Shown: positions 1 to 8,081 of the stretch, piece by piece
Position numbering within the stretch: position 1 is the stretch's first letter
Layout: each line of letters opens with the position of its first letter
From: Nocardia concava NBRC 100430
GTDB lineage: Bacteria > Actinomycetota > Actinomycetes > Mycobacteriales > Mycobacteriaceae
Direction: 5' to 3'
Assembly: GCF_000308815.1 (NCBI RefSeq)
Contig: NZ_BAFX01000141.1
Coordinates: forward strand, 46,622-110,621
DNA: 64,000 bases
Notes under the pieces: model-generated
The model's database searches: none
Seen by the model: only the letters and a program-made list of their open reading frames with translations
What the model was told of the DNA's origin: nothing
Position numbers and translations under genes: made by a program

Positions 1-239
1 ACCCCGACACCGCGCGGGAGTACCACGACGAGACCCTCCCGGCCGAGCCCGCCAAGACCGCGCACTTCTGCTCCATGTGCGGTCCGAAGTTCTGCTCCAT
101 GCGCATCTCGCAGGACGTGCGCGAGTACGCCGAGAAGCACGGCCTCACCGATGTGAACGCCATCGAGGCGGGCATGGCGGAGAAGTCCGCCGAGTTCGCC
201 GAGGCGGGCAACAAGGTGTACCTGCCCGTCGTGTCGTAA
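1..239 (+). CDS. thiC: Phosphomethylpyrimidine synthase ThiC, C-terminal fragment
   Basis: The reading frame enters from the left edge and ends in TAA at 237-239, leaving 79 residues. They include HFCSMCGPKFCSM, the CxxCxxxxC motif that ThiC carries near its C-terminus for its 4Fe-4S cluster, followed by RISQDVREYA. ThiC is a radical-SAM enzyme that makes the hydroxymethylpyrimidine phosphate moiety of thiamine from aminoimidazole ribotide. The other thiamine genes in the window are thiD at 7.1 kb and thiG/S/O/E at 25-28 kb. The promoter and any TPP riboswitch of thiC lie outside the window. The cysteine motif makes the identity secure although most of the protein is missing. Confidence 0.93.
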   Translation, partial: PDTAREYHDETLPAEPAKTAHFCSMCGPKFCSMRISQDVREYAEKHGLTDVNAIEAGMAEKSAEFAEAGNKVYLPVVS

Positions 240-273
240 TCGGTGGCCGGTGACCTGCTGACATGATGCCGGT

Positions 274-1704
274 ATGGCATCACAGCAGGTCACCGCGCTG
301 TCCGAGCGGCGGCGGGCGGTCGTTCTGGGGACCTGTTGCGCCGCAACGCTGATGGGGAACCTGGACAGCACCGCGCTGAATGTGGCGTTGCCGTCGATCG
401 GGCGGGAGCTGCGGGCCACGGTGTCGGGGACGCAGTGGACGATCGACGCCTACACCGTGACCATCGCCTGTCTGCTGATGGCCGCGGGATCGCTGGGGGA
501 TCGGGTCGGGCGACGCCGGCTGTTCCAGGTGGGGCTGGTCGTTTTCGCGTTGGGGTCGCTGGCGTGCAGTCTCGCGCCGTCGCTGGGGTGGCTCGTCGGC
601 TTCCGGGTCTTGCAGGCCGTCGGCGGGGCGCTGCTGGTGCCGCTGGCCCTGTCGATCCTGCAGAACGTCTTTCCGAAACCGGCGGAAAAGGCTCGGGCAC
701 TGGGGGTTTGGTCCGCTACCACCGGGATCAGTATGGCCATCGGGCCGGTGGTCGGGGGTCTGCTGGTGGATTCGGTGGGGTGGCGGGGCGTGTTCTGGAT
801 CAATCTGCCGATCGCGGTTGCGGCCGTCGCGCTGACCGCGTTGTTCGTCCCGGAATCGAAATCGGAGACGCCGCGGCGGGTCGATCTGGTCGGGCAGCTA
901 CTGATGATCGGGCTGCTCGGCATGCTGGTCTTCGCGATCATCGAAGGGCCGCACCGGGGTTGGCTCTCACCACTGCCGATCGGCTGCTTCCTGGGCGCGG
1001 CCGCGTGCCTGATCCTCTTGCCGCGCTATGAACTCCGGCATCCGGAGCCGCTGATCGATGTGCGCGCGTTCCGGTCGCCGCCGTTCTCCGGCGCGGTCAT
1101 CATCGCCATCTGTTCCTACGCGGTGCTGGGCGGATTCCTGTTCCTCAACACCTTCTATCTACAGGCGGTGCGCGGCGCCCGGCCCGCCGTCGCGGGTTTC
1201 GAACTGCTGCCCATGGCCGCGGCCATGATGGTGGCCGGGCTGCTGGGCGGGCGGGCCGTGGCGCGTTTCGGGGTCCGGCCCGCGCTCGCGAGCGGCGCGG
1301 GCCTGGCCATCGCGGGCTGCGTGCTGCTCGCCTTCACCTTCGACAGCGGTGGCGACGCCACCCTGTACCTCGGGTACGCGCTGGTCGGGGCGGGTGTCGG
1401 CGCGTCGAATCCGGCGGTCACCGATATCGCGGTCTCCGGATTGCCGCGCAAGGAATCCGGGGTCGCCTCGGCCATCGCCTCCACCTCGCGGCAGATCGGG
1501 CAGTCGCTCGGGGTGGCGGTGATCGGCACGATTCTCGCCGTGCCCGCCGGAGCGCTGACCACGGCGACGGGATTCCATACCCCGGCCGTGGTCAGCTGGG
1601 TGACGCTGACGGCGTTCGCGGTGGTCGCGTTGATCGCGGCCCTGATCACCACCGATGCCCGCAGCCGAAAGAAGGCGCGCGAGGTCCTGGCGGCATTGAC
1701 CTGA
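274..1704 (+). CDS. MFS drug exporter, DHA2 (EmrB/QacA) type
   Basis: A 476-residue integral membrane protein with many hydrophobic segments, fitting the 14-helix DHA2 family of proton-driven drug exporters. Visible family signs are NLDSTALNVALPSIG in helix 1 (motif D1-like), GSLGDRVGRRRLF (motif A, about residue 72), and WSATTGISMAIGPVVGGLL (motif C, about residue 148), which marks antiporters. It starts with ATG 34 bases after thiC. It ends 3 bases from the convergent VOC gene. The substrate cannot be told from sequence, and no dedicated regulator is adjacent. Confidence 0.88.
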   Translation: MASQQVTALSERRRAVVLGTCCAATLMGNLDSTALNVALPSIGRELRATVSGTQWTIDAYTVTIACLLMAAGSLGDRVGRRRLFQVGLVVFALGSLACSLAPSLGWLVGFRVLQAVGGALLVPLALSILQNVFPKPAEKARALGVWSATTGISMAIGPVVGGLLVDSVGWRGVFWINLPIAVAAVALTALFVPESKSETPRRVDLVGQLLMIGLLGMLVFAIIEGPHRGWLSPLPIGCFLGAAACLILLPRYELRHPEPLIDVRAFRSPPFSGAVIIAICSYAVLGGFLFLNTFYLQAVRGARPAVAGFELLPMAAAMMVAGLLGGRAVARFGVRPALASGAGLAIAGCVLLAFTFDSGGDATLYLGYALVGAGVGASNPAVTDIAVSGLPRKESGVASAIASTSRQIGQSLGVAVIGTILAVPAGALTTATGFHTPAVVSWVTLTAFAVVALIAALITTDARSRKKAREVLAALT

Positions 1705-1707
1705 GGA

Positions 1708-2112
1708 TCAGGGGCGGTTCGAGATCTGCTGGACCGCCCAGCTGTTGCCATCCGGGTCGTCGAAGAAGATGAAGCCCGCGTTGTTCAGCGGGTCGCCCTC
1801 GGTGACCGGGCCGGGCAGAATCTGGATGTCGCTGACGGCGACACCGCGCTCGACCAGTTCGGCGTGGGCGCGCTTCAGATCGTTGACGACCAGCTGCAGG
1901 CCCTTGAGGTAGCCGGGCTCCATTTTCGGGACCGCGCCCTCGCCGATGACGATCGAGCAGCCGGAGCCCGGCGGGGTGAGCTGGCAGATTCGGATGCCGT
2001 CGGCGGGGCTGGTGTCGTGATCGACGTGGAAGCCGAGCTTGTTGCTGTAGAAGTCCTTGGCGCGGTCGACGTCGGTCACGGGGACGATGACCACTTCGAG
2101 AGTCCAGTTCAT
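1708..2112 (-). CDS. VOC superfamily (glyoxalase-like) protein
   Basis: A 134-residue single-domain vicinal-oxygen-chelate protein. It opens with the beta-alpha-beta-beta-beta start VVIVPVTDVDRAKDFYSNKLGF and ends with the second module's FFDDPDGNSWAVQQI, both typical of glyoxalase/bleomycin-resistance proteins. Such proteins often bind a metal and act on or sequester small molecules. The substrate is unknown. It is on the same strand as, and 67 bases downstream of, the D-lactate dehydrogenase gene, so the two may be cotranscribed. A methylglyoxal/lactate link is tempting but is only inference. Confidence 0.82.
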   Translation of the reverse strand: MNWTLEVVIVPVTDVDRAKDFYSNKLGFHVDHDTSPADGIRICQLTPPGSGCSIVIGEGAVPKMEPGYLKGLQLVVNDLKRAHAELVERGVAVSDIQILPGPVTEGDPLNNAGFIFFDDPDGNSWAVQQISNRP

Positions 2113-2179
2113 GACGGAATCCTTCCGATTAGGGGTGTTCCTCCGGAAGTCGGAGCGGGGCGGCGGAATTCATCATGGT

Positions 2180-3178
2180 TCAGGGTGCGGGAACCAAAGT
2201 GTTCTCCGAGCGCCTTCCAGCGAGGTAGTCCTCCACATTGCCGACGGTGGTGTCGATGATCTGGCCGACCGCGGTGGAGGTGAAGTAGGCCTGGTGCGAG
2301 GTGACCACCACGTTGGGGATGGTCATCAACCGGGCCAGGGTGTCGTCGGCGACGCCGGTCACCGAACGGTCGAAGAAGAACAGGCCCGTCTCCTCTTCGT
2401 AGACGTCCAGCCCGACTCCGCCGAGCTTGCCGGTCCGCAGCGTCTCCACCAGAGCGTTGGCGTCCACCAGCCCACCGCGACTGCTATTGATCAGCAGCGC
2501 ACCGGGTTTCATGCGCTCGAGCGCTTCCGCATCGATCAGATGATGGGTGGCGGGCAGTAGCGGTACGTGCAGCGAGACGACATCGGATTCCGCGAGCAGG
2601 GTCTCCAGGTCGACGTACTTCATCCCCAATTCATCACGGCAGCAAGCATTCTCGGCCACGTCCCAGCCCAGCAGCCGGGTCCCGAAACCGTGCGCGATGC
2701 GGGAGAAACACTCCCCGATCTTGCCGGTGCCGATCACACCGATGGTCATGCCATGGATATCCCGGCCCATCAAACCGTCCAGGCGGAAATCGAATTCACG
2801 AGTGCGATGCGCGGCCCGGATGATCCGCCGATTCACCGCCAGCGCCAGCGTCCAAGCGAATTCCGCGACCGCGTACGGCGAGTAATAGGACACTCGCGCA
2901 ACCGTCAGCCCCAGTTCGGCCGCCACCTCGAGATCGATATTGTTGAAACCCGTTGAGCGCTGCGCGATCATGCGCGTCCCACCCGCGGCCAGGATCCGCA
3001 GCACCTCCCCATCCAGCTGAGCATTGACACTGGTGCTCACGATCTCGTGCCCAGCCGCCAATGGCGCGGTGTTCCGATTCAGGAACTCCTCCATCAACCG
3101 AATCTCATGCCGCCCCTCGAACGCGGCCCGGAGCAGCGGTTTCTCATCGGCCTGCACGCCATAGACGAGGATCTCCAT
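2180..3178 (-). CDS. ldhA: D-lactate dehydrogenase-type 2-hydroxyacid dehydrogenase
   Basis: A 332-residue NAD-dependent D-2-hydroxyacid dehydrogenase, closest in pattern to fermentative D-LDH, which interconverts pyruvate and D-lactate in the cytoplasm. The Rossmann loop is GVIGTGKIGECF (about residue 148). Catalytic residues are visible: Arg in INSSRGGLVD, Glu in DVYEEETGLFF, and His in VTSHQAYFT. The RSTGFNNIDL and YSPYAVAEF segments are typical of D-LDH. It starts with ATG. It may share a transcript with the downstream VOC gene. The gene symbol is by family similarity only. Confidence 0.86.
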   Translation of the reverse strand: MEILVYGVQADEKPLLRAAFEGRHEIRLMEEFLNRNTAPLAAGHEIVSTSVNAQLDGEVLRILAAGGTRMIAQRSTGFNNIDLEVAAELGLTVARVSYYSPYAVAEFAWTLALAVNRRIIRAAHRTREFDFRLDGLMGRDIHGMTIGVIGTGKIGECFSRIAHGFGTRLLGWDVAENACCRDELGMKYVDLETLLAESDVVSLHVPLLPATHHLIDAEALERMKPGALLINSSRGGLVDANALVETLRTGKLGGVGLDVYEEETGLFFFDRSVTGVADDTLARLMTIPNVVVTSHQAYFTSTAVGQIIDTTVGNVEDYLAGRRSENTLVPAP

Positions 3179-3235
3179 GCCGATACGCTATCGCCGCAGG
3201 ACAATCGTCCCGCGAATCAGGGTGCAACGATCCGG

Positions 3236-3886
3236 TCACTTGGCCCGGGGCTGCCAGCGGCCCGCGAACTCGCCCGGCTCCGGGGGCGGGCCCGGGAGTT
3301 CTCCGTCGGCGGCCAGACCGTCGATGAGTAGCGCCAGGACGCGGCGGCGGAGTTGGGTGGTGCGGATGAGGTCAGGGAGGGAGACGGCGGCGCAGGATTC
3401 GAGGATGAGGCCGAAGTCGGCGACGGTGACGCCGAGGCGGAGACGACCGGATTCCTGTGCGCGGCGGAGGATTTCGTTGTTCAGGTCGGATGAGCGGTGG
3501 ACCTCGGGGAGGATCGATTCATCCGGCGTGAAGGTGCCCGCGAGATGGACGACCAGGGAGTGGACGTCCGCGTCGACCACTCGGCGCAGGAAGTCGACGA
3601 GTGCGGTCCAGCCGTCGGAATTCGCCAGGGCCGCTTCGGCTTCCACGTTGTAGCGGTGCAGGCCGTCGTAGCAGAGGGTGCGCAGCAGCTCCTCCTTGCT
3701 CGGGTAGCGGCGGTAGAGGGCGCTGATGCCGACGCCGGCGCGCTCGGCGACCGCGGAGATCGGGGCCTTGGGATCGGCGAGGAAGACCTCGCGGGCGGCT
3801 GCGAGGATGACCTCGTCGTTGCGGGCGGCCTGCGCCTTGCGACCGGGCAGGGCGCGCTGAGCTGCGGGTTCGACTGTCTTCGGCAT
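3236..3886 (-). CDS. TetR-family repressor, divergent from epoxide hydrolase
   Basis: A 216-residue TetR regulator. The N-terminal HTH reads ILAAAREVFLADPKAPISAVAERAGVGISALYRRYPSKEEL, a clear TetR helix-turn-helix; the C-terminal ligand domain is not assignable. I chose ATG at 3886 (MPKTVEP) over an upstream in-frame ATG at 3949, because the longer form would run through the two inverted repeats between the genes. It is divergently transcribed from the epoxide hydrolase gene, with two operator-like sites in the 83-base gap. The simplest reading is that it represses that gene and itself. Confidence 0.88.
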   Translation of the reverse strand: MPKTVEPAAQRALPGRKAQAARNDEVILAAAREVFLADPKAPISAVAERAGVGISALYRRYPSKEELLRTLCYDGLHRYNVEAEAALANSDGWTALVDFLRRVVDADVHSLVVHLAGTFTPDESILPEVHRSSDLNNEILRRAQESGRLRLGVTVADFGLILESCAAVSLPDLIRTTQLRRRVLALLIDGLAADGELPGPPPEPGEFAGRWQPRAK

Positions 3887-3904
3887 GAGTTCAGAATACC
3901 ACTT

Positions 3905-3955
3905 GAACGGAATGGTCCGTTCCGCTATTCTTGAAACGGAACGAAGCATTCCGTT
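3905..3955. promoter_or_regulatory. Twin inverted-repeat operator between TetR and epoxide hydrolase
   Basis: Two inverted repeats share the half-site AACGGA/TCCGTT. The first is GAACGGA-ATGG-TCCGTTC (3905-3922), and the second AACGGAA-N7-TTCCGTT (3935-3955). Their centres are about 31 bases apart, roughly three helical turns. They occupy most of the space between the divergent starts, as expected for TetR operators. Confidence 0.65.
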
Positions 3956-3969
3956 CCAACAAGGAGAGA

Positions 3970-5130
3970 ATGATGAACGCCCAGCCCACCACCGCAGCCA
4001 TCCGTCCCTTCCGCATCGATGTCCCCCAGGCCCAGCTCGATGATCTGAACGAGCGGCTGCGCAAGGCGCTGTGGCCGAACGAGCTGCCGGTCGTGGGCGA
4101 CGCGTACGGCGTCACCAAGGACCGCGTCCAGGCGCTCGCGCAGTACTGGCTGGAGGAGTTCGATTGGCGGGCACTGGAATCCGAGCTCAACGCCTACCCG
4201 CAGTTCACCACCGAGATCGAGGGTGAGGACATCCACTTCCTGCACGTGCGCTCGCCGCGCGAGGATGCCGTCCCGGCCATCCTGACCCACGGCTGGCCGG
4301 GCTCGATCCTGGAGTACCTGAAGGTCATCGAGCCGCTCACCAACCCCGAGGACGCCTCGGCCCCGGCCTTCCACCTGGTCATCCCGTCGCTGCCCGGCTT
4401 CGGCTTCTCCGGCCCGACCCGCTCGACCGGCTGGGGCACCCGCCGCACCGCTCGCGCCTGGGTGGAACTGATGGACCGGCTCGGCTACGCGCGCTACGCC
4501 GCGATCGGCAATGACGCCGGCTCGATGGTGGTGCCGGAGATGGCCCGCATCGCCCCGGATCGGCTGCTGGGAGCCCATGTGACGCAGCTGTTCTCGTTCC
4601 CGTCGGGCGATCCGGCCGAGATGGCGGACCTGTCCGAGGAGGACATGGCGGCGCTGGGCCACCTGCAGTGGTTCATGGACAACAAGTTCGCCTTCAACAC
4701 CCTGCACAGCCAGCAGCCGCAGACCCTGGCCTTCGCGATCTCGGATTCGCCGATCGGCCTGCTGGGCTGGAACTCTCAGCTCATGGGCGAGAGCCTGGAC
4801 GCCGAGTTCATCGTCGGCAATACCGCGATCTACTGGCTGACCGGCACCGCCGCCTCGTCGATCCGCTTCTACTGGGAGGACGCCCACGACACCGAGCGCA
4901 CCCCGGGCCCGACCACCGTGCCGCTGGGGCTGGCCATGTTCAAGGGTGACTTCCAGTCGATCCGCCGGTTCGCCGATCGGGATCACAAGAACATCGTGAG
5001 CTGGCACGCCTACGACGTGCGGTCGATGCACTCCGAGAGCGCCAATGACGCCGCCGGGCACTACGCCGCGTACGAGGCGCCCGAGGTGCTGGTGAACGAT
5101 ATCCGCGAATTCTTCGCCCCGCTGCGCTGA
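3970..5130 (+). CDS. Epoxide hydrolase, alpha/beta-hydrolase with EHN domain
   Basis: A 386-residue protein with the epoxide-hydrolase N-terminal domain (IRPFRIDVPQAQLDDLNERL, WPNELP) followed by an alpha/beta hydrolase fold. It carries the oxyanion-hole motif THGWPGSILEYL, the nucleophile elbow AIGNDAGSMV (Asp nucleophile), and a late His in the segment around DHKNIVSWHAYD. The expected reaction is hydrolysis of an epoxide to a diol. ATG occurs twice in a row, at 3970 and 3973; AAGGAG at 3961-3966 fits 3973 slightly better. It is preceded by twin TetR operators and followed by a strong hairpin, so it is probably a single-gene transcript. Confidence 0.86.
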   Translation: MMNAQPTTAAIRPFRIDVPQAQLDDLNERLRKALWPNELPVVGDAYGVTKDRVQALAQYWLEEFDWRALESELNAYPQFTTEIEGEDIHFLHVRSPREDAVPAILTHGWPGSILEYLKVIEPLTNPEDASAPAFHLVIPSLPGFGFSGPTRSTGWGTRRTARAWVELMDRLGYARYAAIGNDAGSMVVPEMARIAPDRLLGAHVTQLFSFPSGDPAEMADLSEEDMAALGHLQWFMDNKFAFNTLHSQQPQTLAFAISDSPIGLLGWNSQLMGESLDAEFIVGNTAIYWLTGTAASSIRFYWEDAHDTERTPGPTTVPLGLAMFKGDFQSIRRFADRDHKNIVSWHAYDVRSMHSESANDAAGHYAAYEAPEVLVNDIREFFAPLR

Positions 5131-5139
5131 TTCACCGCC

Positions 5140-5172
5140 TGTGGCCCGCATCCCGCCCGGATGCGGGCCACA
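5140..5172 (+). terminator. Hairpin downstream of epoxide hydrolase
   Basis: A perfect 14-bp stem (TGTGGCCCGCATCC with its complement) encloses a 5-base loop. It starts 10 bases after the stop codon. There is no clear T tract after it, as is common in high-GC actinobacteria. Confidence 0.6.
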
Positions 5173-5285
5173 CGCATGCCTGGACCCTCCCGCATGTTCG
5201 CGAGACGCCGGGCGATGTTCCGCGAGCGCCTCCGTTGATGTACTGAATTCACCTTCGCAACAACGAAAAACACGAGGTGAGACAC

Positions 5286-5909
5286 ATGAAGGTCGCAATT
5301 TTCGGAGCCACCGGGACCGTCGGTCGCCAGGTCGTCGCACGGGCCCTCGCGGCCGGGCACGAGGTCACCGCACTGACCCGCGACGCCGCCCATCTGACCG
5401 TCACCGACAAGCGGCTGCACGTCGTGGTCGGGGACGTTCTCGATCCCGCCGCGGTGGAGCGCGCAGTCATCGGCCAAGACGCGGTCATCATCACGCTCGG
5501 CGCGGGCCGCAAGGGCATCGTCCGCGCCGAGGGCACCCGCCGGATCATCGAGGCCATGGAGCGGACCGGCGTCAAGCGCCTGATCTGCCAGTCCTCGCTC
5601 GGTGTCGGCGACAGCCGCGGCAATCTCAACTTCGTCTGGAAATACATCATGTTCGGCATGCTGCTGCGCCAGGCCTACGCCGACCACGTGGTGCAGGAGC
5701 AGTACGTCCGGGCCAGCGATCTGGACTGGACCATCGTGCGCCCCAGCGCCTTCACCGACGGACCCGCCACCGGGACCTACCGGCGCGGCTTCCCCGCCAC
5801 GGAACCCGGTCTGTCCCTGAAGATCTCGCGCGCCGACATCGCCGACTTCCTGGTGGAGCAGCTCACCGACGACACCTACCTGCGCCGCACGCCCGGCATC
5901 TCCAATTGA
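5286..5909 (+). CDS. NAD(P)-binding oxidoreductase, NmrA/atypical SDR type
   Basis: A 207-residue atypical short-chain dehydrogenase-like protein. It begins MKVAIFGATGTVGRQVVARAL, the GxxGxxG dinucleotide loop, and continues with VVGDVLDPAAVERAV and VKRLICQSSLGVG, typical of the NmrA/SDR_a5 group (flavin reductase or NADPH sensor proteins). No YxxxK catalytic pair is obvious. I chose ATG at 5286 because GAGGTGAG sits at ideal distance; a GTG at 5277 would use part of that ribosome site. It converges with the COG0523 GTPase gene. Its substrate is unknown. Confidence 0.8.
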   Translation: MKVAIFGATGTVGRQVVARALAAGHEVTALTRDAAHLTVTDKRLHVVVGDVLDPAAVERAVIGQDAVIITLGAGRKGIVRAEGTRRIIEAMERTGVKRLICQSSLGVGDSRGNLNFVWKYIMFGMLLRQAYADHVVQEQYVRASDLDWTIVRPSAFTDGPATGTYRRGFPATEPGLSLKISRADIADFLVEQLTDDTYLRRTPGISN

Positions 5910-5915
5910 GCCGGA

Positions 5916-7064
5916 CTACGCGTGTTCGTGCATACCGCCCCAGGCCGGGAAGGGATCCGGGTACCGCAGCCACGCCTGCGGCCCGGCTTCCACCTCGGCG
6001 TCGGTGAGCAGCGCGGAGTTCAGCAGATCGCGGACGTGCGGCCGATCCAGTTTGATGCCGATGAAGACGATCTCCTGGCCGGGCCGCATGTCCAGGGCGT
6101 CCCAGTACGCGCCCGCCTCGAAGGTGAGATTCGGGCCGGCCTGGGACCAGATGGCGGCCAGGCCGGGGCGGCTCGCGAGCCAGAAGAAACCCTTGCTGCG
6201 CAAGAGCCTTTGGAGTTGCGCCAGGGCGGATTCGAGGCGCTCGGGATGGAAGGGGCGATCGGCGGTGAAGGTGAGGCTGCTGATGCCGTATTCCTCGGTT
6301 TCGGGGGTGTGGCCGCCCGCCAATTCCTCGTCCCAGCCGTCGAATTGGGCCGCGAGGTCCGGGTTGTAGAGGCCGGTGTCGAGGACGTCGGCCAGGCCCA
6401 CGACGCCGTGGGCCGAATGCACGATTCGGGCAGTCGGATTCAGCCGCCGAATCGTGGCCTCCACTGTCCCGAGGGCATTCGCGCTGACCAGGTCGGTCTT
6501 GTTGAGCACCAGGACATTCGCGAACTCCACCTGATCGACCAGCAGATCGGCGATGGTGCGCGCATCCCCTTCTCCCGCTTGCAGATTCCGTTCCGCCAAG
6601 GCTTGTCCCTTCACCACCTCGGCGAGGAAGGTCGAGCAGTCGACCACCGTCACCATGGTGTCCAGCCGCGCCAGCTCGCCCAGCCGGAAGCCGTCCTCGA
6701 ACTCCCACTCGAAGGTGGCCGCCACCGGCATGGGTTCGGAGATGCCGGTGGATTCGATGACCAGCGAATCGAATCGGCCCTCGCGCGCCAGCTTCCCCAC
6801 CGATTCGATGAGGTCCTCGCGCAGCGTGCAGCAGATGCAGCCGTTGGTGAGCTCGACCAGCTTCTCCTCGGTCCGGTCCAGGTGTCCCTGACCCGCGACC
6901 AGGGCGGCGTCGATGTTCACCTCGCTCATGTCGTTCACGATGACCGCCACCCGGCGGCCGTCCCGGTTGGCCAGGATGTGGTTGAGCAGGGTGGTCTTCC
7001 CGGCGCCGAGGAAGCCGGATAACACGGTCACGGGCAGCGGGTTCTGAATGGGCTCCGGAGTCAT
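5916..7064 (-). CDS. COG0523 G3E GTPase (CobW/ZagA/YciC-like), zinc-regulated
   Basis: A 382-residue metallochaperone-type GTPase. It has the Walker A GFLGAGKTTLLNHIL (about residue 11), the metal-binding CxCC in NGCICCTLREDL (about residue 76), the switch ESTGISEP, the G4 motif VLNKTDLV, and a C-terminal CobW_C domain. Family members load zinc or other metals into client proteins under starvation. I chose ATG at 7064, not 7088, because the longer start would put the Zur-like box inside the coding region. On its strand TATCAT ends 7 bases before this ATG, suggesting a leaderless mRNA. It is transcribed divergently from thiD. Confidence 0.87.
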   Translation of the reverse strand: MTPEPIQNPLPVTVLSGFLGAGKTTLLNHILANRDGRRVAVIVNDMSEVNIDAALVAGQGHLDRTEEKLVELTNGCICCTLREDLIESVGKLAREGRFDSLVIESTGISEPMPVAATFEWEFEDGFRLGELARLDTMVTVVDCSTFLAEVVKGQALAERNLQAGEGDARTIADLLVDQVEFANVLVLNKTDLVSANALGTVEATIRRLNPTARIVHSAHGVVGLADVLDTGLYNPDLAAQFDGWDEELAGGHTPETEEYGISSLTFTADRPFHPERLESALAQLQRLLRSKGFFWLASRPGLAAIWSQAGPNLTFEAGAYWDALDMRPGQEIVFIGIKLDRPHVRDLLNSALLTDAEVEAGPQAWLRYPDPFPAWGGMHEHA

Positions 7065-7070
7065 ACGGTT

Positions 7071-7089
7071 AATGATAACGGTTTTCATT
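7071..7089 (-). promoter_or_regulatory. Zur box overlapping the COG0523 gene promoter
   Basis: The 19-mer AATGATAACGGTTTTCATT is an inverted repeat apart from one mismatched pair and the centre base. It resembles the actinobacterial Zur (FurB) consensus built around TGAAAATCATTTTCA. It covers a -10-like TATCAT on the minus strand, so bound Zur would block transcription when zinc is sufficient. Confidence 0.75.
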
Positions 7090-7135
7090 TAGGGTGGCTA
7101 TCGGGGCCCGATTCGTCCCCACTAGGGTCTGTGAC

Positions 7136-7987
7136 GTGGAACTCCTACCGCTTGCTCCGAACGGCACCACCCCGGTTCGCGCCCTCACCATCGCGGGCAC
7201 CGACTCCGGCGGCGGCGCGGGCATCCAGGCCGACTCGCGCACCATGGCCATGTGCGGTGTGCACGCGTGCGTGGCGGTGGCCGCGGTGACCGTGCAGAAC
7301 ACCCTCGGCGTCAGCGGCTTCCACGAGATCCCGCCGCAGGTCGTGGCCGACCAGGTGCGAACCGTGGTGGGCGACATCGGAATCGGCGCGGCCAAAACCG
7401 GCATGCTGGCCTCCACCGCCATCATCGAGGCGGTCGCGGGCGTGTGCCGCGAGGTCGGTATCGGGCGCGACGGCGAGATCCCGCTGGTCGTGGACCCGGT
7501 CGCGGCCTCCATGCACGGCGACGCCCTGCTGCACGCCGAGGCCCTGGACGCGGTGCGCAACACCCTGATTCCGCTGGCCACCGTGGTCACCCCCAATCTC
7601 GACGAGGTCCGGCTCATCACCGGCATCGACGTGGTGGACGACGGCTCCGCGCGCAAGGCCGCCGAATCGCTGATCGCGCTGGGCCCGAAGTGGGCCATCG
7701 TCAAGGGCGGTCACCTGCGCACCTCCGAGCAGTCCACCGATCTGCTCTTCGACGGCGACACCTTCCACGAACTCCCGGCCAAGCGGCTCAACACCGGCAA
7801 CGATCACGGCGGCGGCGACACCCTGGCTGCGGCCATCTGCTGCGCACTGGCACACGGCTATTCGGTCCCGGACGCGGTCGCCTTCGCCAAGGAGTGGACC
7901 TTCCGCAGCCTGGAGGCGTCCTACGACCTGGGCGCGGGGCACGGTCCGGTCTCCCCGCTGTGGCGGCTGCACCTCGGCCCGCGCTGA
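7136..7987 (+). CDS. thiD: Hydroxymethylpyrimidine/phosphomethylpyrimidine kinase
   Basis: A 283-residue ribokinase-fold kinase that phosphorylates HMP to HMP-P and HMP-PP for thiamine synthesis. Seen are ALTIAGTDSGGGAGIQAD at the N-terminus, the typical ThiD start, VTPNLDEVRLITG, WAIVKGGHL, and the catalytic segment LNTGNDHGGGDTLAAAI; the last is usually written G(T/N)GCTLS, so the HGGGDT form is a little unusual. I chose GTG at 7136 over an earlier in-frame ATG at 7094, because the family motif begins about 15 residues after it and the 7094 start lies next to the Zur box. Confidence 0.9.
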   Translation: MELLPLAPNGTTPVRALTIAGTDSGGGAGIQADSRTMAMCGVHACVAVAAVTVQNTLGVSGFHEIPPQVVADQVRTVVGDIGIGAAKTGMLASTAIIEAVAGVCREVGIGRDGEIPLVVDPVAASMHGDALLHAEALDAVRNTLIPLATVVTPNLDEVRLITGIDVVDDGSARKAAESLIALGPKWAIVKGGHLRTSEQSTDLLFDGDTFHELPAKRLNTGNDHGGGDTLAAAICCALAHGYSVPDAVAFAKEWTFRSLEASYDLGAGHGPVSPLWRLHLGPR

Positions 7988-8081
7988 CCAGCGCTCGGCT
8001 CCTCCGGCCGGCGCAGCGCTCCCAGGAACCTCCCAGGCGGAGCGCAGATTGATGTGAGTCTGGTGATCGAGATTGGTCACC

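Noticed and set aside
3925..5340. A 471-residue frame antisense to the epoxide hydrolase
   Set aside because: It is Arg/Gly/His-rich with no recognisable domain and mirrors a well-supported gene; GC-rich codon bias opens such shadow frames.
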